Of a stretch of DNA of 64,000 bases, positions 46,801 through 58,165 are shown piece after piece. The DNA comes from Takakia lepidozioides (taxonomy: Eukaryota; Streptophyta; Takakiopsida; Takakiales; Takakiaceae): positions 58,962,001 through 59,026,000 of the forward strand of contig CM060733.1 of assembly GCA_030704615.1 (NCBI GenBank). Reading direction: 5' to 3'. The notes beneath the pieces were generated by a model, which searched no databases, was not told where the DNA came from, and was given only the letters and a program-made list of their open reading frames with translations. The translations under genes were made by a program, and so were the position numbers. Every line of letters starts with the position of its first letter. Position 1 is the stretch's first letter.

Positions 46801-47476
46801 AATATGGTGAGCTCCAATTAGGTTCGATAAAGTTGAGATAGTGAGAGAAGGAAGATTATGAACTATCATAACAGTAGAGTATGCTGACGGTCGTCCAATG
46901 CAATCTTCCGTATCAACCCACATTGCTAAAATCAAGCTTGACGCTAGTAAAAGCTCCATGAATCTTTGCTCAACTAAGTTCGTCCACATCCTCTTTTGCA
47001 TCAGATCAACGTCCGTTTTCGAAGAAAATGAGGGATCGACAAGTAATCATAGCAACGAAGGGTGACGACAAACGCAAACAAAGGGAGCCAGGGTCCGAGT
47101 GCATCAAAACTTACGCTTTGAAGGCATCCATCACAAGCTCGTCAGCGTAGGCTCCATAGTCCACCACCCCGCAAACTCTATCACCGACTTTAAAATCAGT
47201 AACCTGCTCCCCAATCTCTAGCACAGTCCCTGCAAAATCTTCCCCTGGAACAAAGGGCAGCGGAGGCTTCTCCTGATATTTACCCTGAATTGTGAGCAGT
47301 GTAGCAAAATTGACACTAGATGCTACCACTTTGACTCTGATAGACGTTGGGGTGGAGATGGCAGGTACAGGGTGATCTTCGGAGACGAAAATGGGAGAAG
47401 ATTCTGAGAGTGGAACCGTTGGGTCTCCCAACTTGCGGCACACGATTGCCCGCATGGTGTTCTTGTTTGATGCCAT
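41711..47476 (-). CDS. Quinone oxidoreductase-like (MDR superfamily) gene
   Basis: Six exons placed: 47476-47115 (ATG; NFATLLTIQGKYQEKPPLPFVPGEDFAGTV, VGDRVCG), about 46735-46653 (PVAFGTSHVGLVYRARLQAGQ), 46243-46152 (VLLVLGAAGGVGSAAVQIGK), 45273-45015 (KSLGADYVVD, DVLYDPVGG, IIGFTSGEIPSIPAN), 42275-42132 (NLTLHGLLWGSYMKHNP) and 41830-41711 (TAIQHRQVQGKVMI, stop). GT-AG borders keep phase at the last four. GAAGGVG is the dinucleotide-binding loop. Known: zinc-free MDR enzymes of this type reduce quinones or enones with NADPH. The segment between exons 1 and 2 (usually KLP...FEEAA) was not located. The intron at 42276-45014 holds LINE A copies; a SINE sits in 45274-46151. Confidence 0.85.
42470..42960 (-). 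mobile_element. LINE A, 5'-truncated diverged copy
   Basis: Minus-strand LINE A 3' end (PKAQALLGSNYWANHTQQID to VNGHKATADNVL) with deletions and frame breaks further 5'. The 3' flank reads GAGTAATTCTCTCCC. In an oxidoreductase intron. Confidence 0.85.
42961..43862 (-). mobile_element. LINE A with internal RT deletion
   Basis: One open frame (43961-42963) joins the linker plus first RT block (WARYYQIRKDINQLVRS ... GYKADGPDGIVNKLIKQGG) directly to PVCDMSEAMMDDLKG and the zinc knuckle (CPLCGQPEDYIHFLTHC). The RT palm is absent, about 1.4 kb shorter than 12694-16570. Its upstream end abuts a (GA)n tract. Confidence 0.88.
43863..43890. repeat. (GA)n microsatellite between LINE A copies
   Basis: About 14 GA units between the 5' end of one LINE A copy and the 3' end (ATTGTACTCATAAGACG) of the next. 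Confidence 0.9.
43891..44969 (-). mobile_element. LINE A, recent 5'-truncated copy
   Basis: The uninterrupted frame 44895-43897 (332 codons) is nearly identical to the C-terminus of the 12.7-16.6 kb copy; differences seen include WVDN/WFDN, SLYG/SIWG and PAQT/PTQT. It begins at GGCAAGGGCAAAGCTCTGG and is flanked by GA tracts on both sides. Inserted in the intron between oxidoreductase exons 45273-45015 and 42275-42132, only about 45 bp from the upstream exon. Confidence 0.93.
44970..44991. repeat. (GA)n microsatellite, 5' flank of LINE A
   Basis: About 11 GA units between the truncated 5' end of LINE A and the oxidoreductase exon donor at 45014. Confidence 0.9.
45385..45545 (+). mobile_element. 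SINE family 2 copy
   Basis: Head GGTAGCCCAGTGGTTGG, B-box-like GATCTAGGGTTCAA, body GTGTCCACCTTCCAACAGAAGG and end GGAGTCCTCTTTCTTTCTTTA. Shares body with 51905-52135 and end with 53360-53472. Confidence 0.65.
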
Positions 47477-47759
47477 ACTGCACTCAAGTCCCTTGCAAAT
47501 CCCACTTGCCCTTCCACTTTGTAACAAGCCCAGAAAAATAAACACCCAGACTTCCTTGCCGCTTCCCCGAGCGGTGCGAGATGTGATCTCCCCATAGATT
47601 TAGCAGAATATTTAGCTGAACAAGTCTTCTCTACAGGATCTTCGTCCCGACGAAGACGAAAAGCGCGAGACATATTGGGATGGATGAAAATATGGATAAA
47701 TGTGCTTTCTGATTCTCTGGAGCAGAAACCTTACCAGCTTCCTCAACTGCAGGGATTCA

Positions 47760-47900
47760 GATCAGGGATTCAGATCAGGGATTCAGATCATGCTAGTGAT
47801 TTGAGGTCGAAGGAAATTCAGATCAGAAAGAAATTCACTGCGTCCAGGAGAGGGTGGGAGAGAGAGAGAGAGGGGGGGGGGGAGAGAGAGGGGTTGGGGT
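47760..47900. repeat. GATCAGGGATTCA repeats and GA/G tract
   Basis: GGGATTCAGATCA repeats three times at 47751-47790; a GA and poly-G tract (47858-47892) follows, just 5' of the lipoyl synthase start. Confidence 0.7.
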
Positions 47901-47904
47901 GGGG

Positions 47905-50900
47905 ATGAAAGGGAATGTGAGTTGTCTGGGGCCCATGCTTCAGCGGAGACTCAGCCTGCTACGAGTGAGATCAAGCGTATCGGCAGCGACGCAATCATCA
48001 AGCCTAGGGCATCCGGGAAATGCATCCCACACAGGTGATCTGTGTAACTCAGAAGCACAAGATGGTTCGGTGTCCCCTAACTCAGGTGTGTTTCTCCACA
48101 CTGCTGTGCTAGGGTTTTAGTTTGCAGATTGAATTCATGGTTATATCGCTTCTTCCTGGGGAAACAGGGTCTCGAGTAGATCGATTTCCCCTTCGTGTCC
48201 TCTTCTTGACGTTTTGTCGATTTTAGAGTGAACCATCTTGTGAGCTAGGAATTGGGGATGACGGTTTAGAAGCATTCTTGATCTGCCGCCTCCATATTGG
48301 TCGAATCTAGTGATGCTGCCTATCGCAATGCAATAAGGGTTCGTTCTTCCTCCTTTCAGTTTTAGCTCTATTTTGTCTCTCTCTTTGTCTCTCTCTCTCA
48401 CACACAATGTTTCTCTTTTAATCCTAGGAGGTTGTCATTCAACCAATTTCTGGAGGTCAATACGACATTTATGTGTTTTCTCACTCACTTTTACTGGATT
48501 TGCCTTGGTAATTAAGGTTTGGGTAGAGGACGAAAAGGAAGAATTGGGAGATTCTTAAGTGGACAAGATCAAATTTCATTAGTTCGAGTCGGCTCACGGT
48601 ACTGTTCAACAACAACAGCCAATGATTCACCATCCCCAACCACCCCAGCATTGGTGGCTCTGCGGGAACGTTTAGCCAATGGAGGCCCAAGTCTCATGGA
48701 TTTCATTTCAAGCACGAGCTCAAACCCTGAGGGCTATTCTGTCGAAGTGGGCACCAAGAAGATGCCAAAACCAAAGCCCTCATGGATGAAAATGGAAATC
48801 CCAGGAGGTGACAAGTACACAGCTATCAAGTCCAAATTGCGAGAGTTGAAGTTGAACACTGTGTGCGAGGAGGCCAAGTGTCCAAACATCGGGGAGTGCT
48901 GGAGTGGGGGCGAACAAGTGTACTCCCACACCGCCACCCACCATCATGAGGAGGGAGGGTCACCCGTAAACAACGGCCTGGTCAATGCACACTCAGTAGC
49001 CCGACCCCGCTGTCTTGCACCACTCATGGCCCCGAGCAGTGCTAGTAATTCTGAAGATTGATAAATAAACAGTGCTCACTATACATTGATTCTTTTGTCT
49101 GCTCTGTCTATGTCTGCTGTCATGACAGGAACAACCTAGTACCTTATGTGATTGGAATCTTGGATCTCCGATTCTTGGACCCACTTTTAGCTGAGGGCTG
49201 CTTTCACCTGTAGGCCGGGCACAACAGTTACCAAGCTTGCTTAGTTTTCACTGCCGCACCCCGTGTCACCCCTGGTCCCGAGAGCTTGTGCAGGTTTTGT
49301 GCGGTCAAACGCGCAGCCCCTGCGCTCTACGCGTGCGCTCGCTCGTGGCTGGGGGTTGACTCCGTGGTGCTCCCCAGTGTTGACCGTGATGCTTTTACCC
49401 AGCCCGCACCACCACGCAGTTCCCACTTTGCAGACACAGTCCAGCGGGATAGTGGCACTCCAAAAACTACGCAAACCCACATGCTGGTGGGACCCTAGGT
49501 ATGGGTTCTTGCTCATCCCCTGATTACATCCTTGGGCCACAATCCTCACTGCGGCGATGACAGTAGGGGTCTTCTCTCGCAGAACCGAAGATGCTGGTGG
49601 ATAAGTGAGGTTGGGATGAATGGACTCTTCCTAATGATCTATTTTGTTCATTCCACTGACCACATCTGGACATGACTGTTCTGGAAAGGTGGAGGTAGCC
49701 ATTGAGATCATAATAGACTTTAGATGTCAAGATGTTTTTGTCTCTCACACACACTCACATCCAAGTTTGTGGTGAGAGGGGACATAAGTAGATTGTCCTA
49801 TTTGAAGTCAATGTGGTAGTCCCTACAGGTTGGAGCAGGCATTTTCTTTGCTGGTCCTGGCCAGTGAGTGTCATTCTCTTATTTTTCGTAACTTGAGTAT
49901 GCTTGCAATGGTGGATGTGGTAGCATTGTATAACAGGCAGGCTGCTCTTCTGGTCTGTGACTGATGACTTGGTGTTTGATTTCAAAGGGATGATGTGGTT
50001 CTGTGTGGGATTGGCATACATATCCATGTTACTCTCGGTGTTAGCTAGTTTCACTAGAGACTGTAATAATATATGTAAAAGTGTTGGAACCTAGCAGCAA
50101 GGACCAATGCCAAATATGCATTTACTTCATTGCCGATTTCAGAAAGCTTGTGCTCCCATGCAGCTCGAAAGAGTTGATCAACATATGAGATTGGATCCAC
50201 GACCAATCGCCAACTCTGGTATGATTATGTAATATGAGCTGTAATTTCTTATTGTAGGCACAGAAGTTCATTGGCTGACAGTCTACTTTTGATGTTGGTG
50301 CAAACACAATTGTAGTGCCGGACTTGCGGGGTGACCCAGAGTGTGTAGAAAGAGTGGCCACTTCAGGGCTCGATGTGTTTGCTCACAATATTGAAACAGT
50401 GGAGGAGCTGCAAAGCTCGGTCCGTGACCGGCGGGCCAACTTCAAGCAGTCTCTTGATGTCTTGCGATTGGCCAAGGAGGTGGCGCCCCCTGGTACTCTC
50501 ACCAAGACGTCCATCATGCTTGGGTGTGGCGAGATCCCTTCCCAGGTGACTATTGGCCTGTGGCTTTGTTAATCTTTGGTTAATGTGAAGTCCTTGTAAG
50601 TGTCTATTTTAAGTTCTGAACAGCTACATCTAGCAAATGTGCTATAATTGGCTCTCTGTTGTCTCCAATTATTTTGGTCCCCACTTTCCTGTTCTGGTGG
50701 TTGAAGTTTTGATGCTCAAAACCTGGACTTGCTGCGGTTCTGTAAAGATGACATATTTTCTATGAATGCTTTTCTTTAGCAACTGGAAACCCAGTAACTT
50801 CTCCCATGGCAGCTGATGTTCAATAAAAGTACCCTGGTGGAAAGCGGGAATGGATAGTCACACATTGAATGGTATACCCTTTTGGGTGTGAGGCGGTAGA

Positions 50901-51552
50901 GAATATATGGTTTATTTGCCTTGCCCCTTGAGTCCTTACTTACGTGGATGGTATTAGGTGGTGAGAACAATGGAGAATGTGAGGGCAGCCGGGGTTGATG
51001 TAATGACCCTAGGGCAGTACATGCGGCCCACCAAGCGTCACATGCCGGTCTCAGAGTATGTGACCCCCAAGGCCTTCGAGGAGTATCGGAAGCTTGGCTT
51101 GGAACTTGTGAGCCTCTTGTCTTTCTCTGGACTAGCATGGCTTTCTTTTCACGTCCTTTAGAAAAACCATTCCTGTTGATCAGCATTAAAGCCTTTATCA
51201 CTGACGTGTGCAGTGTTTTCCTCCAACTACTAAAATCGATGTGATTGTAGCAGTCATTCTAGGTGTTCTGTCGATCGGGTACCCAAGACTGTGTTCCCTT
51301 CTTTCTCTCTCTGTGCAGATTAGTTTGCGGCTGCATAGCTTACGTGATGTAATGACAACCTCTTGTCTCCTTTTGTCTCTATGCTTATTCTCCCACACTG
51401 GGTTCTTGGGGTCTGTGCACCTGCAGGGATTTCGGTATGTGGCTTCAGGACCAATGGTGCGATCTTCATACAAGGCAGGAGAGTTTTTCATCAAGGGGAT
51501 GATTGATGCAGACCGTGAGAAAGAGAGAGAAGCTGCGTCCGTGTCTCTCTAG
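47905..51552 (+). pseudogene. LIP1: Mitochondrial lipoyl synthase gene, radical-SAM exon apparently disrupted
   Basis: Known: lipoyl synthase inserts two sulfurs into octanoyl groups using two [4Fe-4S] clusters. Exons: 47905-48085 (ATG; Arg/Ser-rich mitochondrial presequence), 48517 to about 48912 ([22 protein letters not shown], auxiliary-cluster cysteines), a damaged block about 49285-49497 (CRFCAVK, WLGVDSVVLPSVDRD, HFADTV), 50316-50545 ([24 protein letters not shown]), 50958-51107 ([20 protein letters not shown]), 51427-51552 ([19 protein letters not shown], stop). Phases of the outer junctions agree. The TATATIMLMGDTCTRG part expected between the second exon and CRFC is unrecognisable, so only two of the three CX3CX2C cysteines are visible, and the HFADTV-HMLV segment needs two frame changes. 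Either a pseudogene or local sequence errors. Confidence 0.75.
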
Positions 51553-51904
51553 AGCCCTTCTCTGCCAAGTTAGTGCCCATGGGTTGCAGTGAGAAGCCTA
51601 AATGCCGCATACACTACTCAATTGATTTATTGGAACAGCTTATGATCAGGCCTGCAAATATGTTAGCATCCGTGAAACTTCAAGGTAGTTTGGTTAGGAT
51701 CAACTTCATGTGTTGCTCTAGCCTTACCTGCTTTGCAATCGCAATCCCTAGGCTTGATAGATGGAACACTGTATATCATGTGACTGTAACCACCCTTGAG
51801 GTATTTTTTTCGAAATTGTACTGTGACAGTATGCCCTATTAAAGTGCTGTTATTTTCTCAAGCAACATCGCATGTGCATTACTGCAGAAAGTTTCTCTCT
51901 CTCT

Positions 51905-52135
51905 GTTGTATGGTGCTAGCAGTGACAACCGGCATGTAGCCCTGTGCTAATGGCACATACCACGTTGGATGTGGTTGTGGGTTCAAACCACGGTCTGGTC
52001 TGTCATGAAGGTGTCCACCTTTCAGCTGGAAGGCAGTAGCCCTTGTGGTGAATTGACACCATAAGTAATTGACACCATAAGTTACGCTCCCTTTGGGAGC
52101 CTCATACCTTTTTTTTTTGGTGCTAGCAGTCATCA
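51905..52135 (+). mobile_element. SINE family 2 copy
   Basis: B-box-like GGTTGTGGGTTCAAACCACG, body GGTGTCCACCTTTCAGCTGGAAGGCAGTAG, a duplicated AATTGACACCATAAG and end CGCTCCCTTTGGGAG before a T run. 3' of the lipoyl synthase gene. Confidence 0.65.
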
Positions 52136-52692
52136 TGAAGTGTAGGGATGTCCGATTGGAGGCCCTTCTCCTGCAGAATGCAAGATGGCGAGGCTGAAAT
52201 CTTGCTGGGCAGCTGCTGTAGTTGATTACTTGCTGATCCTGCAGTCCACAGCATTAAGAAAATGCACAAGGTAAATATCTTGAGTAATGATCGTAAATAT
52301 GATGTCGAGTGTTATAAACAATAGCTTTTATTGATATAAACATACTATTTTTTTGAAAAAATCTTGAGCAATGGCTCTACAGACGGTCTTCTTTCAATGT
52401 TAGCAGATGTCCTGGCAGCATACAACTCCTTTCCAAGTGACAAACATTTGAAAACAAAGGATTAGTATCTTGAGGTTGTTGTTCTATGTCTATATATATA
52501 TATGTATGTGGTGCCAGCCGGAGCTAGTGTAAATAAGAGCTCTTCCCCTTGTGGGCTCTGTCAAATTTGTAACTAGTTACGAAGTGGCAAGTTGGCCACT
52601 TTCAATCTTTCCTTTGTTCAGAGTTATGGCTGTGAGCGATGTATTAGCTGTGAAGCATGGAACGTAAGAGGGGAATGGTGTACTTAAAAGAT

Positions 52693-52719
52693 AGCTTGAG
52701 CTTGAGCTTGAGCTTGAGC
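52693..52719. repeat. (AGCTTG)n short tandem repeat
   Basis: Four to five perfect AGCTTG units. Confidence 0.9.
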
Positions 52720-53359
52720 GTTTTCTTTCTAAAAGGAAGCACCTGGAAGGGACAGCTCACAAATCACTTCACTTCACTATCACTTTTCACTCTTTTCTAG
52801 TGTAATGTTCCAATTTGCCTTTGAGGGCCCACCAAAAAACCCTTGGAACAATTTGAACCAAATCTTGGTCAATAGATGTACATTTAAATATTATCATAGG
52901 GACAAACTTAGTTAGTATGTGTTTGAAAGCCCAAGGCCAAAACAACTCAAAATGAGGTGTATCATGTATCATACTCCATTTTTCCAACTCAATTTGTCAA
53001 CGTGAATGATTCTAACCAATAGTCATGATCACTTACAAAAAAAATTATTGTTTCCATATTTGGACATTTGGACCAAGGTCCCAAAAGAAGTTGGATCTCA
53101 CATAGGTTCCTTTCTTGGTCCTTAGACCAATACTCTTCCACCATAGTCAATGTCACATAGATGCCTTATCCAACATTCCTAACTTTCTTGGTCTTTAGTC
53201 AAAGCCAATAAGATCACATGCCCTCAACTGGAGTTGTTAGTGATAAATAGTAAATAGGAGGTGAGAGAGCCATGCAGAGCAAAATCATCCTCTCCTTTAG
53301 ATACCCTCTCAAGCATTAGAGCAAATAGCCTGTTTCTTCCTTGCCAATGTGTATAACAT

Positions 53360-53472
53360 ATGTAATGTAGGGTTCACAATGTGCAAATTCCAATATGGAT
53401 CTTCCATTATCTTCAATAGTAGATACCATTATTTATGCTTCTCTTGGGAAGAGTCCTCTTTCTTTCTTTACC
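53360..53472 (+). mobile_element. SINE family 2 fragment
   Basis: Diverged body (GTAGGGTTCACAATGTGCAAATTCCAA) and well-kept end (GGGAAGAGTCCTCTTTCTTTCTTTA) as in 45385-45545. Confidence 0.5.
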
Positions 53473-54753
53473 CCAAAGGGGCAGTAGCCGTAAGGTGAAG
53501 TGACTCTTAGTTACGCCAGGTATGGTGGCTATCCTCTAAAGGCAGCTAGTCCAACCGACCATATCTGGAGCCTTTCATAAAGCTGATCTGCACCGGCACC
53601 TGAGAAGTCTCAAATTTGACACCTGTACACTAGCTACCCCAAAGTAAAACCCCAAATCCGGGGTGATTGAGTACGTCAGATTTGGCATTCTATATAGTAT
53701 AAGTCTTCTTGTGCATGTTCCAATTTATATTTTTCTAGTTCGCCATGTGTGCAAAGCCCATCAAAGTAGCAAGGAATAACTTACCTAAGAGCCGAGAGAG
53801 CCCAGCCTCCCACAACACATTATATCTACCCTTTTCACATCGAACTGGCCCACCTTGTCAAGCGGTGCCGTTCTACTAACTACAGGGAGAAAAACCCAGA
53901 TCGCACCCCTTTGCCAACCCACCATTAGCTTCACCCACACACTCTCAACTTTGAAAATGGTAAGAAAAAAGAGTCCCACTTCTGGAAGAACCTCTTAAAG
54001 ATGTTGATGGTCTCTTCCTGGTTCCATGTTGTCCAACACCATGATGAGCGCAAAGGGGCGGTAGCCGCAAGGTGAAGTGGCTCTCTGGCCAAAGAGTCGT
54101 ATCTCTGTTTGTTGTGTTGGGACAGAGGCAGACTGTGTGTAGACACAGGGATACCCTTGCTTCCGGAGAAAGGACATGGGGACATGCCCTCCTGTTTCAG
54201 CCCAGAATTGGACTCCATCATGTCAAAAGAACTCATCAGATTCTGTCACCCAGTGGATGCCCATCGAGAGTCCGAGGAGTATTATCATCCATCTCAGGGC
54301 TATGAAAGAATGATTCTAACCGTATATCATCCGATATCGACATCCCGTCCTTCACGACACAAGTGCAATCAAACGGGCGTGTCTGTGTTGAGGAGGACAG
54401 TTGCTGCAGGTTTGCAGCTGCGCTGCTGGTTGTTGAATCTATCGATGAGTTCCGTGTTCTGTGTTTGTCGTGGTGGAGATCGTGTCTTGTCTGCCATAGT
54501 TTACCTTCTCCACCCATTATGGAGGGGGGGGGAGATAGAGAGAGTTGAGCTGGTTTAAAAAGATTTGCATCCAGATCAAAGCAGAGGAAGTCCAGTGCTT
54601 GTGGACCGTGATTTTCGATTCTAGTTTGGAACTTGCAGTGCTCGGATTGCGCAGAGCTTTGTAGATCTCTCGTCAACCACGGTACATTTGAACACTCGTG
54701 GGCTTTTCTTTCTCGTACCTGCACAGAGCCTGCACGCTTCTGAAGTTGGATTC

Positions 54754-56375
54754 ATGGTGGAGTCACGCGACAGAATCATGGAATCAGCCCCTGCGAGCAT
54801 ACAAGGACAATTCGACCACGATGCAACAAGCGAGCCCGCGCTTGCCAAGATATTCGCCATGGAAGGTGGAGATGGGGCTGCCAGCTATGCCCGCACCTCT
54901 CTATTTCAAGGGCATACGTTCGAGTTTACGCGGCCTCTGCTCCAAGAGGGCATCGATGGAATGAGTTTACCAGAGGGAACCGTTCGGATCGGGGATTTCG
55001 GATGCTCCATAGGGAAGAACACTCTCTCTGTGGTAGATTTTTTAGTCAAGGGCATCCAAGACAAGTGTGCTGGAAGATCACCGTTAGAGATTCAAGTATT
55101 CTTCCAGGACCTGCCAGCAAATGATTTTAACACCCTTTTCCGGTGCCTACAGCCAGTAGAGCAATCTCAGTCTGAGAATGTAAGCCCAAGACTGTACTTT
55201 GCAGCGGGTGTCCCCGGATCCTTCTATTCTCGATTGTTCCCCCGCTCAAGCCTGCATGTCGCCGTCTCAACATTTGCACTGCATTGGCTTTCTAAGGTAC
55301 ATGTGATTGTTCAGAACTACGGTAGCATATAAAGATTTTACAGTTAGATGAATTCATAAACTGTGTATCTAGATTATAACTTACCTTGAGCACGCATGAT
55401 GATATGTTGCATCAGCATCTCTAGCTCTAGACAACTTTAAAGTTTGTAGCGGATTTACAGAGCCTACTGCTCAACGAAAGAACTTTGCTCAATGTTTGCT
55501 CTTCTAACTTGGCTTGGTAGTCTTCAGGTTCCGAGCGCAGTTCAGGACCCAACATCCTCAGCGTGGAATGCGGGAGCCACCGGAATAGTCCCTGGATTCC
55601 ATGGAAGGAATCCAGCAGCTACATTTGCCTATGCACAACAGTCACAGAATGATCTCCTCAAGTTTTTCAATCACCGAGCTGCGGAACTGGCCTCCGGTGG
55701 AGTTCTCTTCTTTACTCTGCCCGGCCGGCATATGGATGAGGAGAAAAACAAAGTGACCTCCATGATGTCGTGCACAGGGTGTGACTTCGAAGATGCTTGG
55801 GAGGATTTAATCACAGAGGTCCGTCCCTGAAATTACAACTAAATTTCAACTTCAGTGTTCACTCTTAAATACTCACCGGTTGTTCCATCCTAGATGAGGA
55901 ATGTATGGCAGCCCTGCCTGTAGAAGGCTTCTGAGTAAGAGAGAGAGAGAGTATACCCGCAACCGACACTCAGACTAGTAACTAATTGGATTTCCATCTG
56001 GGAGCTTGTGTGCAGGGCGCAACTACCACACAAACGAGAGATTCATTCAACTTACCCATGTACAAGCCCAATGTGGAAGAGATCAGAGCAGCAATTAGAG
56101 CATGTGGGGCATTCGAAGTAAAACAGCTTCAGGTTATCGAGCTCAAATCGTTCCCCCCCTCCGACGACATGCTGGCGGATCCGGAGTTGTATGGACAACA
56201 CTACGCCCTCTTCGTTAAAAGCCTTACGAACTCTCTGGTTGTAGAGCATATTGGGAAGGAACTTGCACAAAAGCTGTACAAATGCATAGAGATGCGAGGA
56301 TCAGAGAAAGTGCACATAACAAGTCGTACTGAGACGAGTGTTGCCTGCATTGCCGCACTTCTCCTGCGCAGGTAG
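54754..56375 (+). CDS. SABATH-family carboxyl methyltransferase
   Basis: Three exons: 54754-55296, 55528-55818, 56016-56375, all phase 0, 397 residues; the family norm is about 360-390. Start chosen at MVESRD, an in-frame ATG; upstream ATG-less frame is open but unconserved. Motifs: MEGGDGAASYARTS; SAM-binding IGDFGCSIGKNTLSVVD; QDLPANDFNTLF; PGSFYSRLFPRSSLHVAVS; FALHWLSKVP across the first junction; NAGATGIV; GGVLFFTLPGR; EIRAAIRACGAFEVKQLQV; HYALFVKSL. Known: SABATH enzymes transfer methyl from SAM to carboxyls (salicylate, jasmonate, IAA, gibberellins, cinnamates) or N atoms. Substrate cannot be told from sequence alone. No disruption seen. The two introns are short (231 and 197 bp); a GA run lies in the second. 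Confidence 0.93.
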
Positions 56376-57980
56376 CTTTTGCAAGTCGGAGGCGACGGAC
56401 TGAATGAGAAGTCCATGACTCGGAGATGGGTCCTCAAGACAGACATTCTAGATCATAAGTATTGCATGATTTCATGTCTTTTGTGGGTCTTCACTGCACA
56501 TACCGGAAGTTTCGTCTGTTGGAAGTTATGCAGAACAGGACTGATGTATGAAGGCGCAACAAGCTTCCGTTCTTCTGAGATATAAAGAGCTGTTGGAGTG
56601 TATCAAATCCATCTTTCAAAGACGTATTTAACTTGGTTGAACTCATAGTTGTTTCTTTCAATCCGTTGGGTATCACTGTAGTCAAGAGAGTCAACACCCA
56701 AGCAACAGGCATACAAGATCGTTGACTCCACCTGAGTCCAATTCTTGTGACAAACTCAAGCTTGCACAAGATTGATGGGTCTCCTTAAGAAAAGCGCCAG
56801 AGCCTGGAATAGACAATAGACCAAGAGAAGCCAAGATAACCCGGACCTTCATGCCAGTAAGAGAAATGGATTCCATCCAAAGCTTGCAGGGATGCCGGGG
56901 CCGTCGCAGTAGAGTCTGTGCAGAATAAGTACTGAACATCTATGCGTGAAAATTTTGAGGCTCAACAAAATGGAGATAGTAGGATAGGCCAATAGGGATG
57001 CAGGAAGTCCACGCTTCTACATAAGTCTATCACCTTCTCGCTTTTAAGGCCATCTCCAGCGCTCTGAATCTGAATGTTTGAAGCGCTTGGTTTGAAGTGT
57101 AGCTAGGAGTAAGATGAGAGGGATGAACCAAGGCAAAAGCTAGCGTCACAATCAGTGTTGGGGGACGCAGATATCATATACAGTGCTTGTTTGCAAAACA
57201 TTGAAAGTGTTCCTTGGGGCAGGGCTATGCTCTTTGAGAAAGAGGTGGCTCCGCCTTCCATTTGCACTTGCAAATAGTATGCATAGTGTTTGTTGGCCCT
57301 ACCTTCTCAAGGCAGGACTTACTCAAAGGGTTCAGCTGCTTTTGACGCTTTACCGTTTTATTTATTTATTGTCTTCGATTTACTCTTCCAAAATATTTTG
57401 GTCTTATTTCTAATGAATGACATCCCTTGGATGAGCAATTTCATGGTCGTTAGGTCTGGAGTTCAATTTCTTGTGCATGTTTATGAGGATATACTTTACG
57501 TGCCACCTGGGTGACTCAGGGCTCAAATCCTGTTACCATGATATTTATTAATAAACACTGTGTGATCTTCTAGATTTTTATTATCTATTCATAATTACTA
57601 GAGGGCAGGGCTTGCATGAATTGCATCCATTTGTTTTTGTTTCCAACTTGGTCATTTACTAAGGCGCGAGTTACACAAGGGCCGCCATGGTTTCATTGAT
57701 ATGAAGTGCAACATGTGCCCAACTAGGAACTAAAAACTTTCATGTTCCTATTAAGTCTCATGGGAACAACCCATGATATAAGGTCAAGGTCACTTTGGCC
57801 AACTTGATGCGTACCGTAGTGGCAAGGCTGATCCGGGAATGAAGTGCCGAATATTTATTTTCTTTACATCAAAACACTTGGGCACAACTTAAGGAAATTT
57901 TTAGATTTTATGGCAATGCCACAATGAGATTTTAAGTAATTCGGCGGTGACTCCCTGCATGAACTTGCTCTATCTACTGT
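56376..57980. other. 3' flank and intergenic DNA
   Basis: No gene supported. A SINE-like B-box remnant (CAGGGCTCAAATCCTG) is at about 57518. Confidence 0.4.
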
Positions 57981-57984
57981 ACCA

Positions 57985-58165
57985 TTCAGTAGCTTAGATG
58001 GTTAAGTGCACTGAGTGCCACCCAGATGATTCTGGGGTCAAATCTTGCCACTCATTCGCCTCCATGGCGCATAAATGAAAGAGGTTATTTTCTCCTCTCA
58101 CTACTAAGGGGCCAAATTTGTGAGCTGGCGCTCCCAGGTGTTTCTTTAAAAAATAAAAATAAAAA
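57985..58165 (+). mobile_element. SINE family 1 copy, complete-looking
   Basis: Head AGTAGCTTAGATGGTTAAGTGCACTGAGTG, B-box-like TTCTGGGGTCAAATCTTG, body AAATGAAAGAGGTTATTTTCTCC, tail GTGAGCTGGCGCTCCCAGGTGTTTC, then TTTAAAAAATAAAAATAAAAATAA. About 180 bp. Confidence 0.8.

Larger units (their letters stand above)
52136..54750. other. Intergenic, no gene recognised
   Basis: AT-rich. Contains an AGCTTG hexamer run (52693-52719), a SINE family 1 tail fragment (CACCTGGAAGGGACAGCTCACAAAT, about 52740), a SINE family 2 end (53360-53472) and a repeated GGGGCrGTAGCCGyAAGGTG block at 53478 and 54053. Confidence 0.5.
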
